From assembly GCA_038258215.1 (NCBI GenBank), contig JBBSQC010000002.1:62001-126000 (forward strand): a stretch of DNA of 64,000 nt, read 5' to 3'. The number at the start of each line of letters is the position of its first letter. The stretch's first letter is position 1. Of this stretch, positions 52,940 to 61,538 are shown piece after piece. The notes beneath the pieces were generated by a model, which ran no database searches, had not been told where the DNA came from, and saw nothing but the letters and a program-made list of their open reading frames with translations. This stretch comes from Fodinibacter sp038258215. Lineage in GTDB: Bacteria; Actinomycetota; Actinomycetes; Actinomycetales; Dermatophilaceae. Both the position numbers and the translations under genes were made by a program.

Positions 52940-53182
52940 TCAGCGGACCCGGTCGGTGTCGACGATGTCGATGCGGATCTGGCGCCCACCTGCGAGCGCA
53001 CCCATGACGGTGCGCAGGGCGCTCGCGGTGCGACCGGAGCGGCCGATGACCCGGCCGAGGTCCTCGGGGTGCACGCGCACCTCGAGGATCTCACCGCGGC
53101 GCTGGTCCTTCAGGCGCACCTGGACCTCGTCCTTGTGGTCGACGATGCCGGTCACGAGGTGCTCGAGGGCCTCCTCGAGCAC
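52940..53182 (-). CDS. khpA: KH-domain RNA-binding protein KhpA
   Basis: 80 residues: a single KH domain with the GxxG loop in VIGRSGRTASALRTVMG. KhpA, often with KhpB, binds RNA and affects cell division and small RNAs in Gram-positive bacteria. GTG start, two bases after the rpsP stop. Confidence 0.94.
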   Translation of the reverse strand: MLEEALEHLVTGIVDHKDEVQVRLKDQRRGEILEVRVHPEDLGRVIGRSGRTASALRTVMGALAGGRQIRIDIVDTDRVR

Positions 53183-53184
53183 GG

Positions 53185-53751
53185 TCAGGCCTTCTCGGCC
53201 GTGGCGTCGGCGTCGACGTCGACGCTCTCGGCGGCAGCCTCGCCACCGTCGGTGTCGGCCGCCGGGGCAACCTCGGCCGGCGCCGCAGCCTCGTCCTCGG
53301 CCGGGGCTGGGGTCTCGGCCGGCGCCTCGGCGACAACCTCGTCGGCCTTCTTGGCGGGACGCTTGCGCGGCGTGGTGGCGCCGGTGCCGTCGTCGGAGGA
53401 GGAGGACCGGCCGGCGGCAGCGAGGGCGGCCTCGTACAGGTCCTTCTTGGAGGTCTTGGCCTCCTTGAACCTCAGGGTGCCCTCGGCGCCCGGCTCGCCC
53501 TTGTACTGCTGCCAGTCACCGGTGATCTTCAACAGCGCGGCAACCGCCTCGGTGGGCTGGGCGCCTTGGGAGAGCCAGTACTGCGCGCGCTCGCCGTCGA
53601 TCTGGATGACGGAGGGCTCCTCGGTGGGGTGGTACTTGCCGATCTCCTCGATGGCCCGGCCATCGCGCTTGGCGCGCGAGTCCATGACGACGACGCGGTA
53701 GAACGGTGCATGGATCTTGCCCATGCGCTTCAGACGGATCTTGACGGCCAC
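53185..53751 (-). CDS. rpsP: 30S ribosomal protein S16 with acidic tail
   Basis: 188 residues. MAVKIRLKRMGKIHAPFYRVVVMDSRAKRDGR is the normal S16 start, and the core ends near residue 105. A low-complexity Ala/Glu/Pro tail of about 80 residues follows. E. coli S16 has 82. A similar tail is on S2 in this window. First gene of the rpsP operon, with its own promoter module and a leader of about 120 bases. Confidence 0.96.
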   Translation of the reverse strand: MAVKIRLKRMGKIHAPFYRVVVMDSRAKRDGRAIEEIGKYHPTEEPSVIQIDGERAQYWLSQGAQPTEAVAALLKITGDWQQYKGEPGAEGTLRFKEAKTSKKDLYEAALAAAGRSSSSDDGTGATTPRKRPAKKADEVVAEAPAETPAPAEDEAAAPAEVAPAADTDGGEAAAESVDVDADATAEKA

Positions 53752-53877
53752 TGGTGTGGTCTCCTGCTCTGTGTCGTGAGCGCGGCGAGACCGCGCACGG
53801 ATCGCGCGGGGGGCCGGAGCTCGGTGTAGGCGTCCGGTCCTGCCGAGGAAACTCCGGCCGGACGGGTACAGCCGCCC

Positions 53878-53910
53878 ATTCTGCCAGAGCGTGGACCGCG
53901 GGCCGAATCC
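53878..53910 (-). promoter_or_regulatory. rpsP promoter module GGATTC-N21-CAGAAT
   Basis: GGATTC (53910-53905 on the minus strand), 21 bases, CAGAAT (53883-53878). The block CTCTGGCAGAATGGG matches the rplS block almost base for base. Confidence 0.6.
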
Positions 53911-53929
53911 GGAACCGGAAGCCCCGACC

Positions 53930-54394
53930 TCAGCGGCTGCTCCAGGCGTCAGGGGTGGCGGCCATGGTGGTCACCCGGCAGGGCAGCTCACCGGCCAGGA
54001 CGTCGGCCAGCGAGGTCCCGTCGAGCACCTCGCGCAGGCTGGCTCGCAGGGCGACCCACACCGTGGGGAGGTGAGCGGCGACGCCCTCGTACCTCGTCTC
54101 CTGAGGACGCAGGCCGCGCACCTCGGCCAGCGGGCCGTCGACGGCGCGAAAGACGTCACCGAGGGTGATCTCGGCCGCGGGACGACCGAGGGAGTAGCCG
54201 CCGCGAGCACCGCGAGTGCTCCGCACGAGACCGCTGACCCGCAGGTCCCCGACGATGGCTTCGAGGAACTTGCGCGGGAGGTCCTGGGCGGAGGCGAGTG
54301 CCTCCACGCTCACCGGGTCGGCACCGGTGCGCGCGGCGTCGGCCAGGGCCAGCATCGCCCGGACGGCGTAGTCGGTGCGGGCGGAGATGTGCAC
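53930..54394 (-). CDS. Rrf2-family transcriptional regulator
   Basis: 154 residues from the GTG at 54394. The winged helix has HISARTDYAVRAMLALADAA and the recognition part ASAQDLPRKFLEAIVGDL, followed by the wing RGARGGYSL. Only one Cys (in PCRVTTM) is present, so it lacks the three-Cys cluster of IscR and NsrR. It is divergent from the TSUP gene and close to it, so it may control sulfur or thiol export (inference). Confidence 0.9.
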   Translation of the reverse strand: MHISARTDYAVRAMLALADAARTGADPVSVEALASAQDLPRKFLEAIVGDLRVSGLVRSTRGARGGYSLGRPAAEITLGDVFRAVDGPLAEVRGLRPQETRYEGVAAHLPTVWVALRASLREVLDGTSLADVLAGELPCRVTTMAATPDAWSSR

Positions 54395-54492
54395 CGGGTC
54401 AGTGTCCCATTTCTGCAAACCCGCCACGCGACTTCGGCCGAGATGGTAGAACTCCTACTAAGTCCATCTGAATACATCTCACAGGAGCACTC
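54395..54492. promoter_or_regulatory. Divergent promoter region of Rrf2 and TSUP genes
   Basis: The 98-base gap contains the relatively A/T-rich stretch GGTAGAACTCCTACTAAGTCC (about 54,445-54,465) and an AGGAG ribosome site before the TSUP ATG. GAACT and AGTCC give a weak dyad that an Rrf2 dimer might bind. The evidence is weak. Confidence 0.35.
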
Positions 54493-55393
54493 ATGCGCAA
54501 GATCATCCTTCTCGCCCTGGTGGGGCTCGGCGCCCAGCTGGTCGACGGGTCCCTCGGGATGGCCTACGGGGTCACCTCCACGACCCTGCTGCTGGCCATC
54601 GGCACCAACCCGGCCCGCCGCGTCCGCCACCGTCCACCTCGCCGAGATCGGCACCACCCTGGCCTCCGGCGCGTCGCACTGGAAGTTCGGCAACGTCGAC
54701 TGGCAGGTGGTGCGCCGGATCGGGATCCCGGGGGCGATCGGCGCCTTCGCCGGTGCCACCTTCCTCTCCAGCCTGGACACCTCGGTCGCCGCCCCGGTGA
54801 TGTCCCTGATCCTGCTGGCCCTCGGCCTCTACGTGCTGGGCCGGTTCACGGTGCGCGGCCTGCGCACCGACCGGCTCGGGCAGCCGCTGCGCAAGCGCTT
54901 CCTCACCCCGCTGGGCCTGTTCGGTGGCTTCATCGACGCCACCGGCGGTGGCGGCTGGGGGCCGGTCGGCACCCCGGCGATCCTCGCCAGCGGGCGCCTG
55001 GAGCCGCGCAAGGTCATCGGCTCCATCGACACCAGCGAGTTCCTCGTGTCGATCGCCGCGAGCCTGGGCTTCCTGCTCGCCCTCGGCACCCAGGGCATCA
55101 ACCCCGCCTGGGTCCTCGCTCTCCTCGCGGGCGGTCTCGTCGCCGCCCCGATCGCCGCCTGGCTCGTGCGGCATGTGCCGCCGCGGGTGCTCGGGTCCGC
55201 GGTCGGCGGGCTCATCGTGCTGACCAACTCCCGCACCCTCCTGCGCAGCGACTGGGTCGACGCCCCCGACGTCACCCGGTATGCCGTCTACGCGCTGATC
55301 GCGCTGGTCTGGGCCGCCGCCGTCGCCTGGTCGGTGCGGGCCCACCGCGCCGAGCGCGACCTCGACCTCGAGCGCGCCCTCGAGCCTGCCTGA
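54493..55393 (+). pseudogene. TSUP transporter gene interrupted by a +1 frameshift
   Basis: The first 41 codons give MRKIILLALVGLGAQLVDGSLGMAYGVTS... in one frame. At the CCC run 54614-54616 one extra C moves the reading frame; the rest, SATVHLAEIGTTLASGASHWKFGN to the stop, follows in the next frame with full family sequence (FGGFIDATGGGGWGPVGTPAILASGR). Correct splicing of both parts gives about 300 residues, the normal length. Translated as written, the protein would be truncated. A sequencing error in a C-run is possible and should be ruled out first. Confidence 0.82.
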
Positions 55394-55405
55394 GCTCCCC
55401 GCCAT

Positions 55406-55445
55406 GAGTGCGGAAGTGGTTGCCCCGGCAACCACTTCCGCACTC
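55406..55445. terminator. Perfect 19-bp hairpin between TSUP and amidohydrolase
   Basis: GAGTGCGGAAGTGGTTGCC (55406-55424) and its exact complement (55427-55445) are separated by only CC. It lies between two converging stops, so a bidirectional terminator is likely. Confidence 0.8.
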
Positions 55446-55466
55446 GTTGCATGGAGAGGGAGGAGG

Positions 55467-56552
55467 TCAGGCGACGACGCGGCCGCGAAGCACGACGCGC
55501 GACGGGGCAGCCAGCACGGCGAGGTCCGCCCGAGGGTCGGCCTCGTAGACCACGAGGTCGGCCTCCTCCCCCTCCTCCAGCCCGGGCCGACCCAGCCAGG
55601 CGCGCGCCGCCCACGACGCGGCACCCAGCGCCTCCAGGGCGCCGAGCCCCGCCCGGCCGAGCATGGCCACCTCCTGGGCGACCAGCCCGTGGGGCAGCGA
55701 CCCACCAGCGTCGGTGCCGACGTAGACCGGCACCCCCGCCTCGTGGGCCGCGGCGACGGTGGCGAAGCGTCGCTCGTGCAGGTCGAGCATGTGGCCGTGG
55801 TAGTTCGGGAACTTCTCCCGCGCGGGCTCGGCGATCTCGGGGAAGGTGTCGATGTTGACCAGGGTCGGCACGATGGCGATGCCCTGGGCAGCGAAGGCCG
55901 ACACGGTGTCGTCCTCCAGCCCGCAGGCGTGCTCGATGCAGTCGGTGCCGCCGGCGGCGAAGTCGCGCAGCGACTCCTCCCCGAAGCAGTGCGCGGTGAC
56001 CCGGGCCCCCTCCTCGTGGGCGGCCGCGATGGCCTGGGCCAGCACGTCTCGCGGCCAGCACGGGGTGAGGTCGCCGGCATCCCGGTCGATCCAGTCGCCG
56101 ACGAGCTTGACCCACCCGTCGCCCGAGCGTGCCTCGAGGCGCACCTGGTCGACGAGCTGGTCGGGCTCGACCTCCCACGCGTAGTTGCGGATGTAGCGCC
56201 GGGTCCGGGCGATGTGGCGGCCGGCCCGGACCAGCCGCGGCAGGTCCTCGCGATCCTGTACCCAGCGGGTGTCGGCCGGTGACCCCGCATCGCGGAGCAG
56301 CAGGGCGCCGGCGCCGCGGTCGGCCAGCGCCTGGGCCTCGGCGGTCGCGTCGTCGGTGGCGCCGTGGGCGTCGAGCCCGATGTGGCTGTGGGCGTCGACC
56401 AGCCCCGGCAGCACCCAGCCGGGCACCGTGGTGACGTCGTGGTCGGCGGTGGGTGCGGCATACGTGATCCGCCCCCCGACCACCCAGCCCTGCTCGCGGA
56501 CGTCGTCGGGGCCCACGAGGACCGGACCGGTGAGGTGCAGCACCTGTGCCAT
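55467..56552 (-). CDS. Metal-dependent amidohydrolase
   Basis: 361 residues. The N-terminal beta-domain is followed by the (beta/alpha)8 barrel with VDAHSHIGLDAH for the first metal pair, later His in TAHCFGEES and EHACGLEDD, and D in VGTDAGGSLP. This is the imidazolonepropionase/dipeptidase-like pattern; the substrate is not known. Start MAQVLHLTGPVL. It faces the TSUP gene and is followed on its own strand by the methyltransferase upstream. Confidence 0.86.
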   Translation of the reverse strand: MAQVLHLTGPVLVGPDDVREQGWVVGGRITYAAPTADHDVTTVPGWVLPGLVDAHSHIGLDAHGATDDATAEAQALADRGAGALLLRDAGSPADTRWVQDREDLPRLVRAGRHIARTRRYIRNYAWEVEPDQLVDQVRLEARSGDGWVKLVGDWIDRDAGDLTPCWPRDVLAQAIAAAHEEGARVTAHCFGEESLRDFAAGGTDCIEHACGLEDDTVSAFAAQGIAIVPTLVNIDTFPEIAEPAREKFPNYHGHMLDLHERRFATVAAAHEAGVPVYVGTDAGGSLPHGLVAQEVAMLGRAGLGALEALGAASWAARAWLGRPGLEEGEEADLVVYEADPRADLAVLAAPSRVVLRGRVVA

Positions 56553-56587
56553 GGCCCGACCCTAGCGGGGCTGTCCCGGCGTCGGGC

Positions 56588-57427
56588 TCAGGCGCCCTGG
56601 GCCCGGCCCACGGTGTAGCGCATGTCCTGCCAGACCACCACGGTGCCGGTCTCGTCGCGCGCCTCGTCGAGGATCTCGGCGGCCCGGGCCACCAGCGTGG
56701 GCCGCTCCTCCGGCGGCACCAACGACCACATGGCCCGCTGGCCGGTGCTCATCGAGAACCGCTCCCACCCGTCGACGTCGCCCCACGGGACAGGGACCCG
56801 GCGGGTGGTCGTGACGACGTCGGTGGCTCCTGCGTCGAGGAGCAGGGCCTGCACGCCGGCATCACTGGAGAAGGGGCTCTGCGGGCCGACCACCTTCGGG
56901 TCGAGCATCGCGGGTGGGAGATACGGCCGGAAGAGCGCGTTGACCCGGGTCCACGCCGAATGCTCCGCCCCCATGGTGCTCAGCCCGATCCGGCCGCCCG
57001 GGGCGAGGAGCCGCACCCACCGGGCGAGGGACCCGGCCGGGTCGGGTAGGAAGAACAGGACCAGCGAGGAGGCCACGACGTCGTACCCACCGAGCGGCAG
57101 GTCCGGGTCGGCGGCATCCATCTCGATGGTCCGCGCCCGGTGCCCCTGGCGCTCCAGGAGGGCACGCGTGTGCTCGACCATGGCCGGGCTCAGGTCGATC
57201 GCGTCGAGCGACCCGGAGGGCAGCACGGCGTCCGCGAGCAGGGTGGTCAGTGCGCCCCGGCCACAGCCGATGTCGAGCGCACGCTCCCCCTGGCGAGGTG
57301 CGAGGGCGCCCAGCAGGCCCTCGGCAGTGGGGCCGAAGAAGGGCACCCCACTCTGGTCGTAGTCGTCGGCGATGGCGTCGAACGTCGCCCGGACCCTCGC
57401 AGTGGAGTCCTGCCCAGTCGTGGTCAT
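56588..57427 (-). CDS. Class I SAM-dependent methyltransferase
   Basis: 279 residues. Motif I is ALDIGCGRGALTTLLAD, then AIDLSPAMVEH and the acidic D of GYDVVASSLVLFFLPD. The pattern matches the Methyltransf_11/25 group that includes UbiE/menaquinone-like and small-molecule methyltransferases. No substrate can be assigned. It stands apart from its neighbours by 35 and 62 bases. Confidence 0.85.
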   Translation of the reverse strand: MTTTGQDSTARVRATFDAIADDYDQSGVPFFGPTAEGLLGALAPRQGERALDIGCGRGALTTLLADAVLPSGSLDAIDLSPAMVEHTRALLERQGHRARTIEMDAADPDLPLGGYDVVASSLVLFFLPDPAGSLARWVRLLAPGGRIGLSTMGAEHSAWTRVNALFRPYLPPAMLDPKVVGPQSPFSSDAGVQALLLDAGATDVVTTTRRVPVPWGDVDGWERFSMSTGQRAMWSLVPPEERPTLVARAAEILDEARDETGTVVVWQDMRYTVGRAQGA

Positions 57428-57489
57428 CGGGTCAGTATCGTCCCGGGCGTCCTTGACGGATAGGGGACGAGAGAGGGCGCCACGATTGC

Positions 57490-58317
57490 TCAGCCGGCCT
57501 GCACCGAGCGCACGACCCGACGAAGGGTCTGCGTGACCACCTCCGGGGCCTGGGAGTGCACCCAGTGGCCAGCGCCCTTGACGGTGACCAGTCGGGTGCG
57601 CGGGAAGAGGGCGCGCATCGCGGGCAGGTCCTCGGCGCGGACGTACTCCGACGCACCCCCCGCGAGCCAGAGCACCGGGCCCTCGTATGCCGGGGCGCCG
57701 GTGTCGGGGAAGTCCGCGATGCGGGAGTCAGGGCCATGCGCGGCGTCGGCCGCGACGAGGTCGAGGTTGGACTGCCAGGACCACGTCTCGCCGTGGCGGC
57801 GGAGGTTCTGGAGCAGGAACGCCTTGACACCGGGATCGGGCTCCTGGAACCGGGCCTCGGCGTCACCGCGGCTGCCCAGCTCACCGAGGGGGAGGGCGCG
57901 CATCTCCTCGATGTAGCCGGTGAACCGCTCGAGGTCGCCGTAGTGCTTCGGCGCGATGTCGACGACGACGAGGCTCTTGATGAGGTCCGGGTGCTCCAGG
58001 GCCAGCACCATGGCGACCTTGCCCCCGAGGGAGTGACCGACGAGCACCCACTGCTCCCCCGGGGCCGCGGCCGACAGCGTCTCCGCGACCCGGGCGGCGT
58101 ACCCCCCGTAGGAGAACTCCTCACTCCAAGGAGACCGGCCGTGGTCGGGGAGGTCGACGAGCAGGCAACGGGCGTCGGTGCCTTGGGGGCCGGCCAGTGC
58201 CTTGGCGATCTGCGTCCAGTTCCGTCCCTGCCCGAACAGCCCGTGGAGGAAGGCGACGCGGGGCCCGCCGGTGCCGACCGAGAGCGTGTGCAGGCCGGTC
58301 GCCGCCCCGGGGGTCAC
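57490..58317 (-). CDS. Alpha/beta hydrolase
   Basis: 275 residues. The nucleophile elbow is VGHSLGGKVAM, the oxyanion part is FLHGLFGQGRNW, and the late His is in GAGHWVHSQAPE. It resembles the YbfF/MhpC esterase group. Its GTG start overlaps the ffh stop by 4 bases, which links it to SRP expression, although a function in translocation is unlikely. Confidence 0.87.
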   Translation of the reverse strand: MTPGAATGLHTLSVGTGGPRVAFLHGLFGQGRNWTQIAKALAGPQGTDARCLLVDLPDHGRSPWSEEFSYGGYAARVAETLSAAAPGEQWVLVGHSLGGKVAMVLALEHPDLIKSLVVVDIAPKHYGDLERFTGYIEEMRALPLGELGSRGDAEARFQEPDPGVKAFLLQNLRRHGETWSWQSNLDLVAADAAHGPDSRIADFPDTGAPAYEGPVLWLAGGASEYVRAEDLPAMRALFPRTRLVTVKGAGHWVHSQAPEVVTQTLRRVVRSVQAG

Positions 58318-59924
58318 GAGCCCAGGAACTTCTCGAAGCCCTTGGGCAGCGACGCGGGGTCGATGGCCGCGGGCTCGGCCGCGCCCTTGCCCGAGGCACC
58401 CGCACCGAACGACCCACCGGCCGGCGTCGACGGGCGCGACGCGACGGCCCGCTCCTCTGCGGCCCGCTTGGCCGGGTTGCCCGACTTGGACTTCTTGCGC
58501 TGCGGGGCCTGCTGGCGACCCTTCTTGCCCGCTCCCCCGCCCATGCCCGGCATGCCCGGCATCCCGGGCACGCCACCGCCCTTGGCGAGCTGCTTCATCA
58601 TCTTCTGCGCCTCGCCGAAGCGCTCGAGGAGCTGGTTGATCTCGGAGGTGGTGACCCCCGAGCCCCTGGCGATGCGGGCGCGGCGGGAGCCGTTGATCTG
58701 CTTCGGGTGGTTGCGCTCGAACGGGGTCATCGAACGGACGATGGCCTCGACGCGGTCGAACTCGCGCTCGTCGAAGGCATCGATCTGGGCCTTCATCTGG
58801 CCCATGCCCGGCATCATCCCGAGGAGCTGCTTGAGCGAGCCCATCTTCTTGATGGCCGCCATCTGCTGGAGGAAGTCGTCGAAGGTGAAGTCCTCGGCCG
58901 CGAGGAACTTGCGCTCCATTTCGGCGGCCTCGGTGCGGTCGAAGGCCTTCTCGGCCTGCTCGATGAGGGTGAGCACGTCACCCATGTCGAGGATCCGCGA
59001 CGCCATCCGGTCGGGGTGGAAGACCTCGAAGTCCTTGACCTGCTCGCCGGTGCTCGCGAACATGATCGGCCGGCCGGTGACCGACGCCACCGACAGGGCC
59101 GCTCCACCGCGGGCGTCGCCGTCGAGCTTGGAGAGCACGACCCCGGTGAACTCCACGCCCTCGAGGAACGCCTCGGCCGTCTCGACCGCGGCCTGGCCGA
59201 TCATCGCGTCGATGACGAAGAGCACCTCGTCGGGCTGGACCGCGGTGCGGATGTCGGCGGCCTGCTGCATGAGGTCGGCGTCGACGGCGAGCCGGCCCGC
59301 GGTGTCGATGATGACGACGTCGTGCTGCTTGGCCCGGGCCTCGGCCACGCCGGCGCGCGACACGGCCACCGGGTCACCGTGGGACCGGGTGCCCTCGCCG
59401 CCTCCCGAGACCGCGTCGTGCCCGAAGACGTTGCCCCGCTCCGGAGCGAAGACCGGCACCCCCGCGCGCTCACCGACCACCTGGAGCTGGGTGACGGCGT
59501 TCGGGCGCTGGAGGTCGGCCGCCACGAGGATCGGGGTGTGCCCCTGGTCCTTGAGCCAGCGGGAGAGCTTGCCGGCCAGCGTCGTCTTTCCGGACCCCTG
59601 GAGACCGGCGAGCATGATGACCGTCGGCGGCTGCTTGGCGAAGCGGATGTTGCGGGTCTGACCACCGAGGATCGAGACCAGCTCGTCGTTGACGATCTTG
59701 ACGACCTGCTGGGCCGGGTTGAGCGACTCGCTGACCTCGGCCCCGAGGGCCCGCTCCCGCACGTTGTGGGTGAACTCCTTGACCACGGGCAGCGCGACGT
59801 CGGCGTCGAGCAGCGCGAGGCGGATGTCGCGGACCGTCTTGTTGACGTCGGACTCGGAGAGGCGACCCTTCGAGCGGAGGTTCGAGAAGGTCGCGGTCAG
59901 GCGGTCGGAGAGGCTGGTGAACAC
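58314..59924 (-). CDS. ffh: Signal recognition particle protein Ffh
   Basis: 536 residues. The N domain (1-90) is followed by the G domain with GLQGSGKT (107-114), DTAGRLAVDADL and SKLDGDARGGAALS, then the Met-rich M domain with MPGMPGMGGG near the end. An insertion of about 18 Gly/Ser/Glu-rich residues in the G domain (NVFGHDAVSGGGEGTRSHGD) is absent in E. coli. It binds 4.5S RNA and signal sequences. It faces the zwf gene across 86 bases. Confidence 0.96.
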   Translation of the reverse strand: MFTSLSDRLTATFSNLRSKGRLSESDVNKTVRDIRLALLDADVALPVVKEFTHNVRERALGAEVSESLNPAQQVVKIVNDELVSILGGQTRNIRFAKQPPTVIMLAGLQGSGKTTLAGKLSRWLKDQGHTPILVAADLQRPNAVTQLQVVGERAGVPVFAPERGNVFGHDAVSGGGEGTRSHGDPVAVSRAGVAEARAKQHDVVIIDTAGRLAVDADLMQQAADIRTAVQPDEVLFVIDAMIGQAAVETAEAFLEGVEFTGVVLSKLDGDARGGAALSVASVTGRPIMFASTGEQVKDFEVFHPDRMASRILDMGDVLTLIEQAEKAFDRTEAAEMERKFLAAEDFTFDDFLQQMAAIKKMGSLKQLLGMMPGMGQMKAQIDAFDEREFDRVEAIVRSMTPFERNHPKQINGSRRARIARGSGVTTSEINQLLERFGEAQKMMKQLAKGGGVPGMPGMPGMGGGAGKKGRQQAPQRKKSKSGNPAKRAAEERAVASRPSTPAGGSFGAGASGKGAAEPAAIDPASLPKGFEKFLGS

Positions 59925-60010
59925 CGACCAAGGCTAACGGGCGAGCGGGCGTCCTCGATCCTCCACCCACGGCGAGCACTGCGGGCGCGGGGCCGTGCCA
60001 TGCTGCAGAC

Positions 60011-61393
60011 ATGGTGACCTCACCCCCCACGGCGACCCTGCTCATCCTCGGTGCCGGAGGTGACCTGACCCACCGGCTGCTCCTCCCGGGCCTGGCCAGC
60101 CTGCTCGCCGTGGAGCCCGACCGGCGGGTGCGGGTGGTCGGTGCGGACCGGGTCGAGCTGTCCGCGAAGCAGTGGAGCGACCGGCTCACCGGTGCCTTCG
60201 AGAGCACTGACGCACCGAAGAAGGTCATCAAGGCGGCCTCCGCCGGCACGGCCTACGTCCAGGCGGACCTGTTCGACGAGCAGTCGCTGCGCGACCTCGT
60301 CGCCGGGTGCGGTGACGGCCCGCTCGTCATCTTCTTCGCCCTCCCGCCCGAGGTCACGATGAAGGTGTGCGACCTGCTGCCCCGGGTCGACCTGCCCGAG
60401 ACCACGCGCCTCGCGCTGGAGAAGCCGTTCGGAACCGACAAGGCCTCGGCGGTCCGGTTCAACCGGCTGCTGCATCGGATCGTCCCGGAGGAGGACGTCT
60501 ACCGGATCGACCACTTCCTCGGTGTCGCGACCGTCTTCAACCTCATCGGGCTCCGGTTCGCCAACCGGGTCCTCGGCTCGATCTGGAGCGCGGAGCACAT
60601 CGAGCGGGTCGAGGTGGTCTACGACGAGGACCTCGCCCTCGAGGGTCGCGCGGGCTACTACGACCACGCAGGTGCGCTGCGGGACATGCTCCAGAGCCAC
60701 CTGCTGCAGGTGATGGCGCTCTTCGCGATGGAGTCGATCGCGACGCTGGGCGCCCGTGAGCTCCAGGACCAGAAGGCCCAGGTGCTGCGGGCCACCCGGC
60801 TGTGGGGCAACTCCCCGAAGCGCTCGTCGAGGCGCGCCCGCTACACGGCCGGGAAGATCGGTCGGCGCTCGGTGCCCGACTACACCGCCGAGGACGGGGT
60901 CGACGCCGGTCGTGGCACGGAGACCCTGGCCCAGATCACCCTGGAGGTGGCCAACAGCCGGTGGAGCGGGGTGCCGTTCGTGCTGCGCAGCGGCAAGGCC
61001 CTCGGCGCCCCGCGGAAGCAGGTGGTCGCCCACTTCCGCGACGTCGCGCACCTACCCACCGGCTTCGAAGGGCCCTCCGGCGGCGACCGGCTCGTCATCG
61101 ACCTCAAGCCCGGCGCCGTGTCCCTGACCCTGACCATGAACGCCGAGGGCGACCCCGTCGACCTCGAGCAGAAGACCCTGACGACCACGTTGGCGGGCCC
61201 CCGGATGCTGCCCTACGGCGAGGTGCTCGGGGAGGTGCTCGACGGGATCCAGCTGCTGACGGTGCGCGGTGACACCGCCGAGGAGTGCTGGCGGGTCATG
61301 GCCCCGGTCATCTCCGCCTGGTCGCGCGACGCGGTGCCGATGGAGGAGTATGCCGCGGGGTCGTCAGGGCCCGACGGCTGGCTCCCGAGCTGA
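60011..61393 (+). CDS. Glucose-6-phosphate dehydrogenase, divergent form
   Basis: 460 residues. GAGGDLTHR (NADP loop, residues 15-22), LEKPFG (K138) and RIDHFLG (D167, H168) mark the family. After G171 the usual Lys of GKE is V172, a residue that contacts the substrate phosphate in typical enzymes. The rest, including LRSGKALGAPRKQ, is intact. It begins the oxidative pentose phosphate route. Which of the two actinobacterial G6PDH types it is, or whether it has another sugar phosphate as substrate, is uncertain. No zwf partner genes (opcA, pgl, tal) are near, which also hints at a paralogue. Confidence 0.82.
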   Translation: MVTSPPTATLLILGAGGDLTHRLLLPGLASLLAVEPDRRVRVVGADRVELSAKQWSDRLTGAFESTDAPKKVIKAASAGTAYVQADLFDEQSLRDLVAGCGDGPLVIFFALPPEVTMKVCDLLPRVDLPETTRLALEKPFGTDKASAVRFNRLLHRIVPEEDVYRIDHFLGVATVFNLIGLRFANRVLGSIWSAEHIERVEVVYDEDLALEGRAGYYDHAGALRDMLQSHLLQVMALFAMESIATLGARELQDQKAQVLRATRLWGNSPKRSSRRARYTAGKIGRRSVPDYTAEDGVDAGRGTETLAQITLEVANSRWSGVPFVLRSGKALGAPRKQVVAHFRDVAHLPTGFEGPSGGDRLVIDLKPGAVSLTLTMNAEGDPVDLEQKTLTTTLAGPRMLPYGEVLGEVLDGIQLLTVRGDTAEECWRVMAPVISAWSRDAVPMEEYAAGSSGPDGWLPS

Positions 61394-61420
61394 TCCCCCC
61401 TCCCCCTCCCCCCGGGCCCG

Positions 61421-61509
61421 CGCAAACAATCGACCAATAGGTCACTTCTTTACGAGCCGGGGCGGGCTGGGGCCGCAAACAATCGTCCTATTGGTCAGTT
61501 GTTCACGGG
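61421..61509. repeat. Two 36-base imperfect direct repeats with palindromic cores
   Basis: Copies start at 61421 and 61474 with CGCAAACAATCG. Their cores CCAATAGG and CCTATTGG are reverse complements of each other. Of 36 positions about seven differ, and most differences are transversions that keep the dyad. They lie between converging zwf and glnD. Either copy, or the two together, could form a terminator hairpin. Confidence 0.75.
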
Positions 61510-61538
61510 AGGCGGGATGCCGGACGCAGGGCTTGCGC

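Noticed and set aside
61394..61420. C-rich run after zwf as a regulatory site
   Set aside because: It is a simple low-complexity stretch between converging genes; nothing beyond composition supports a role.
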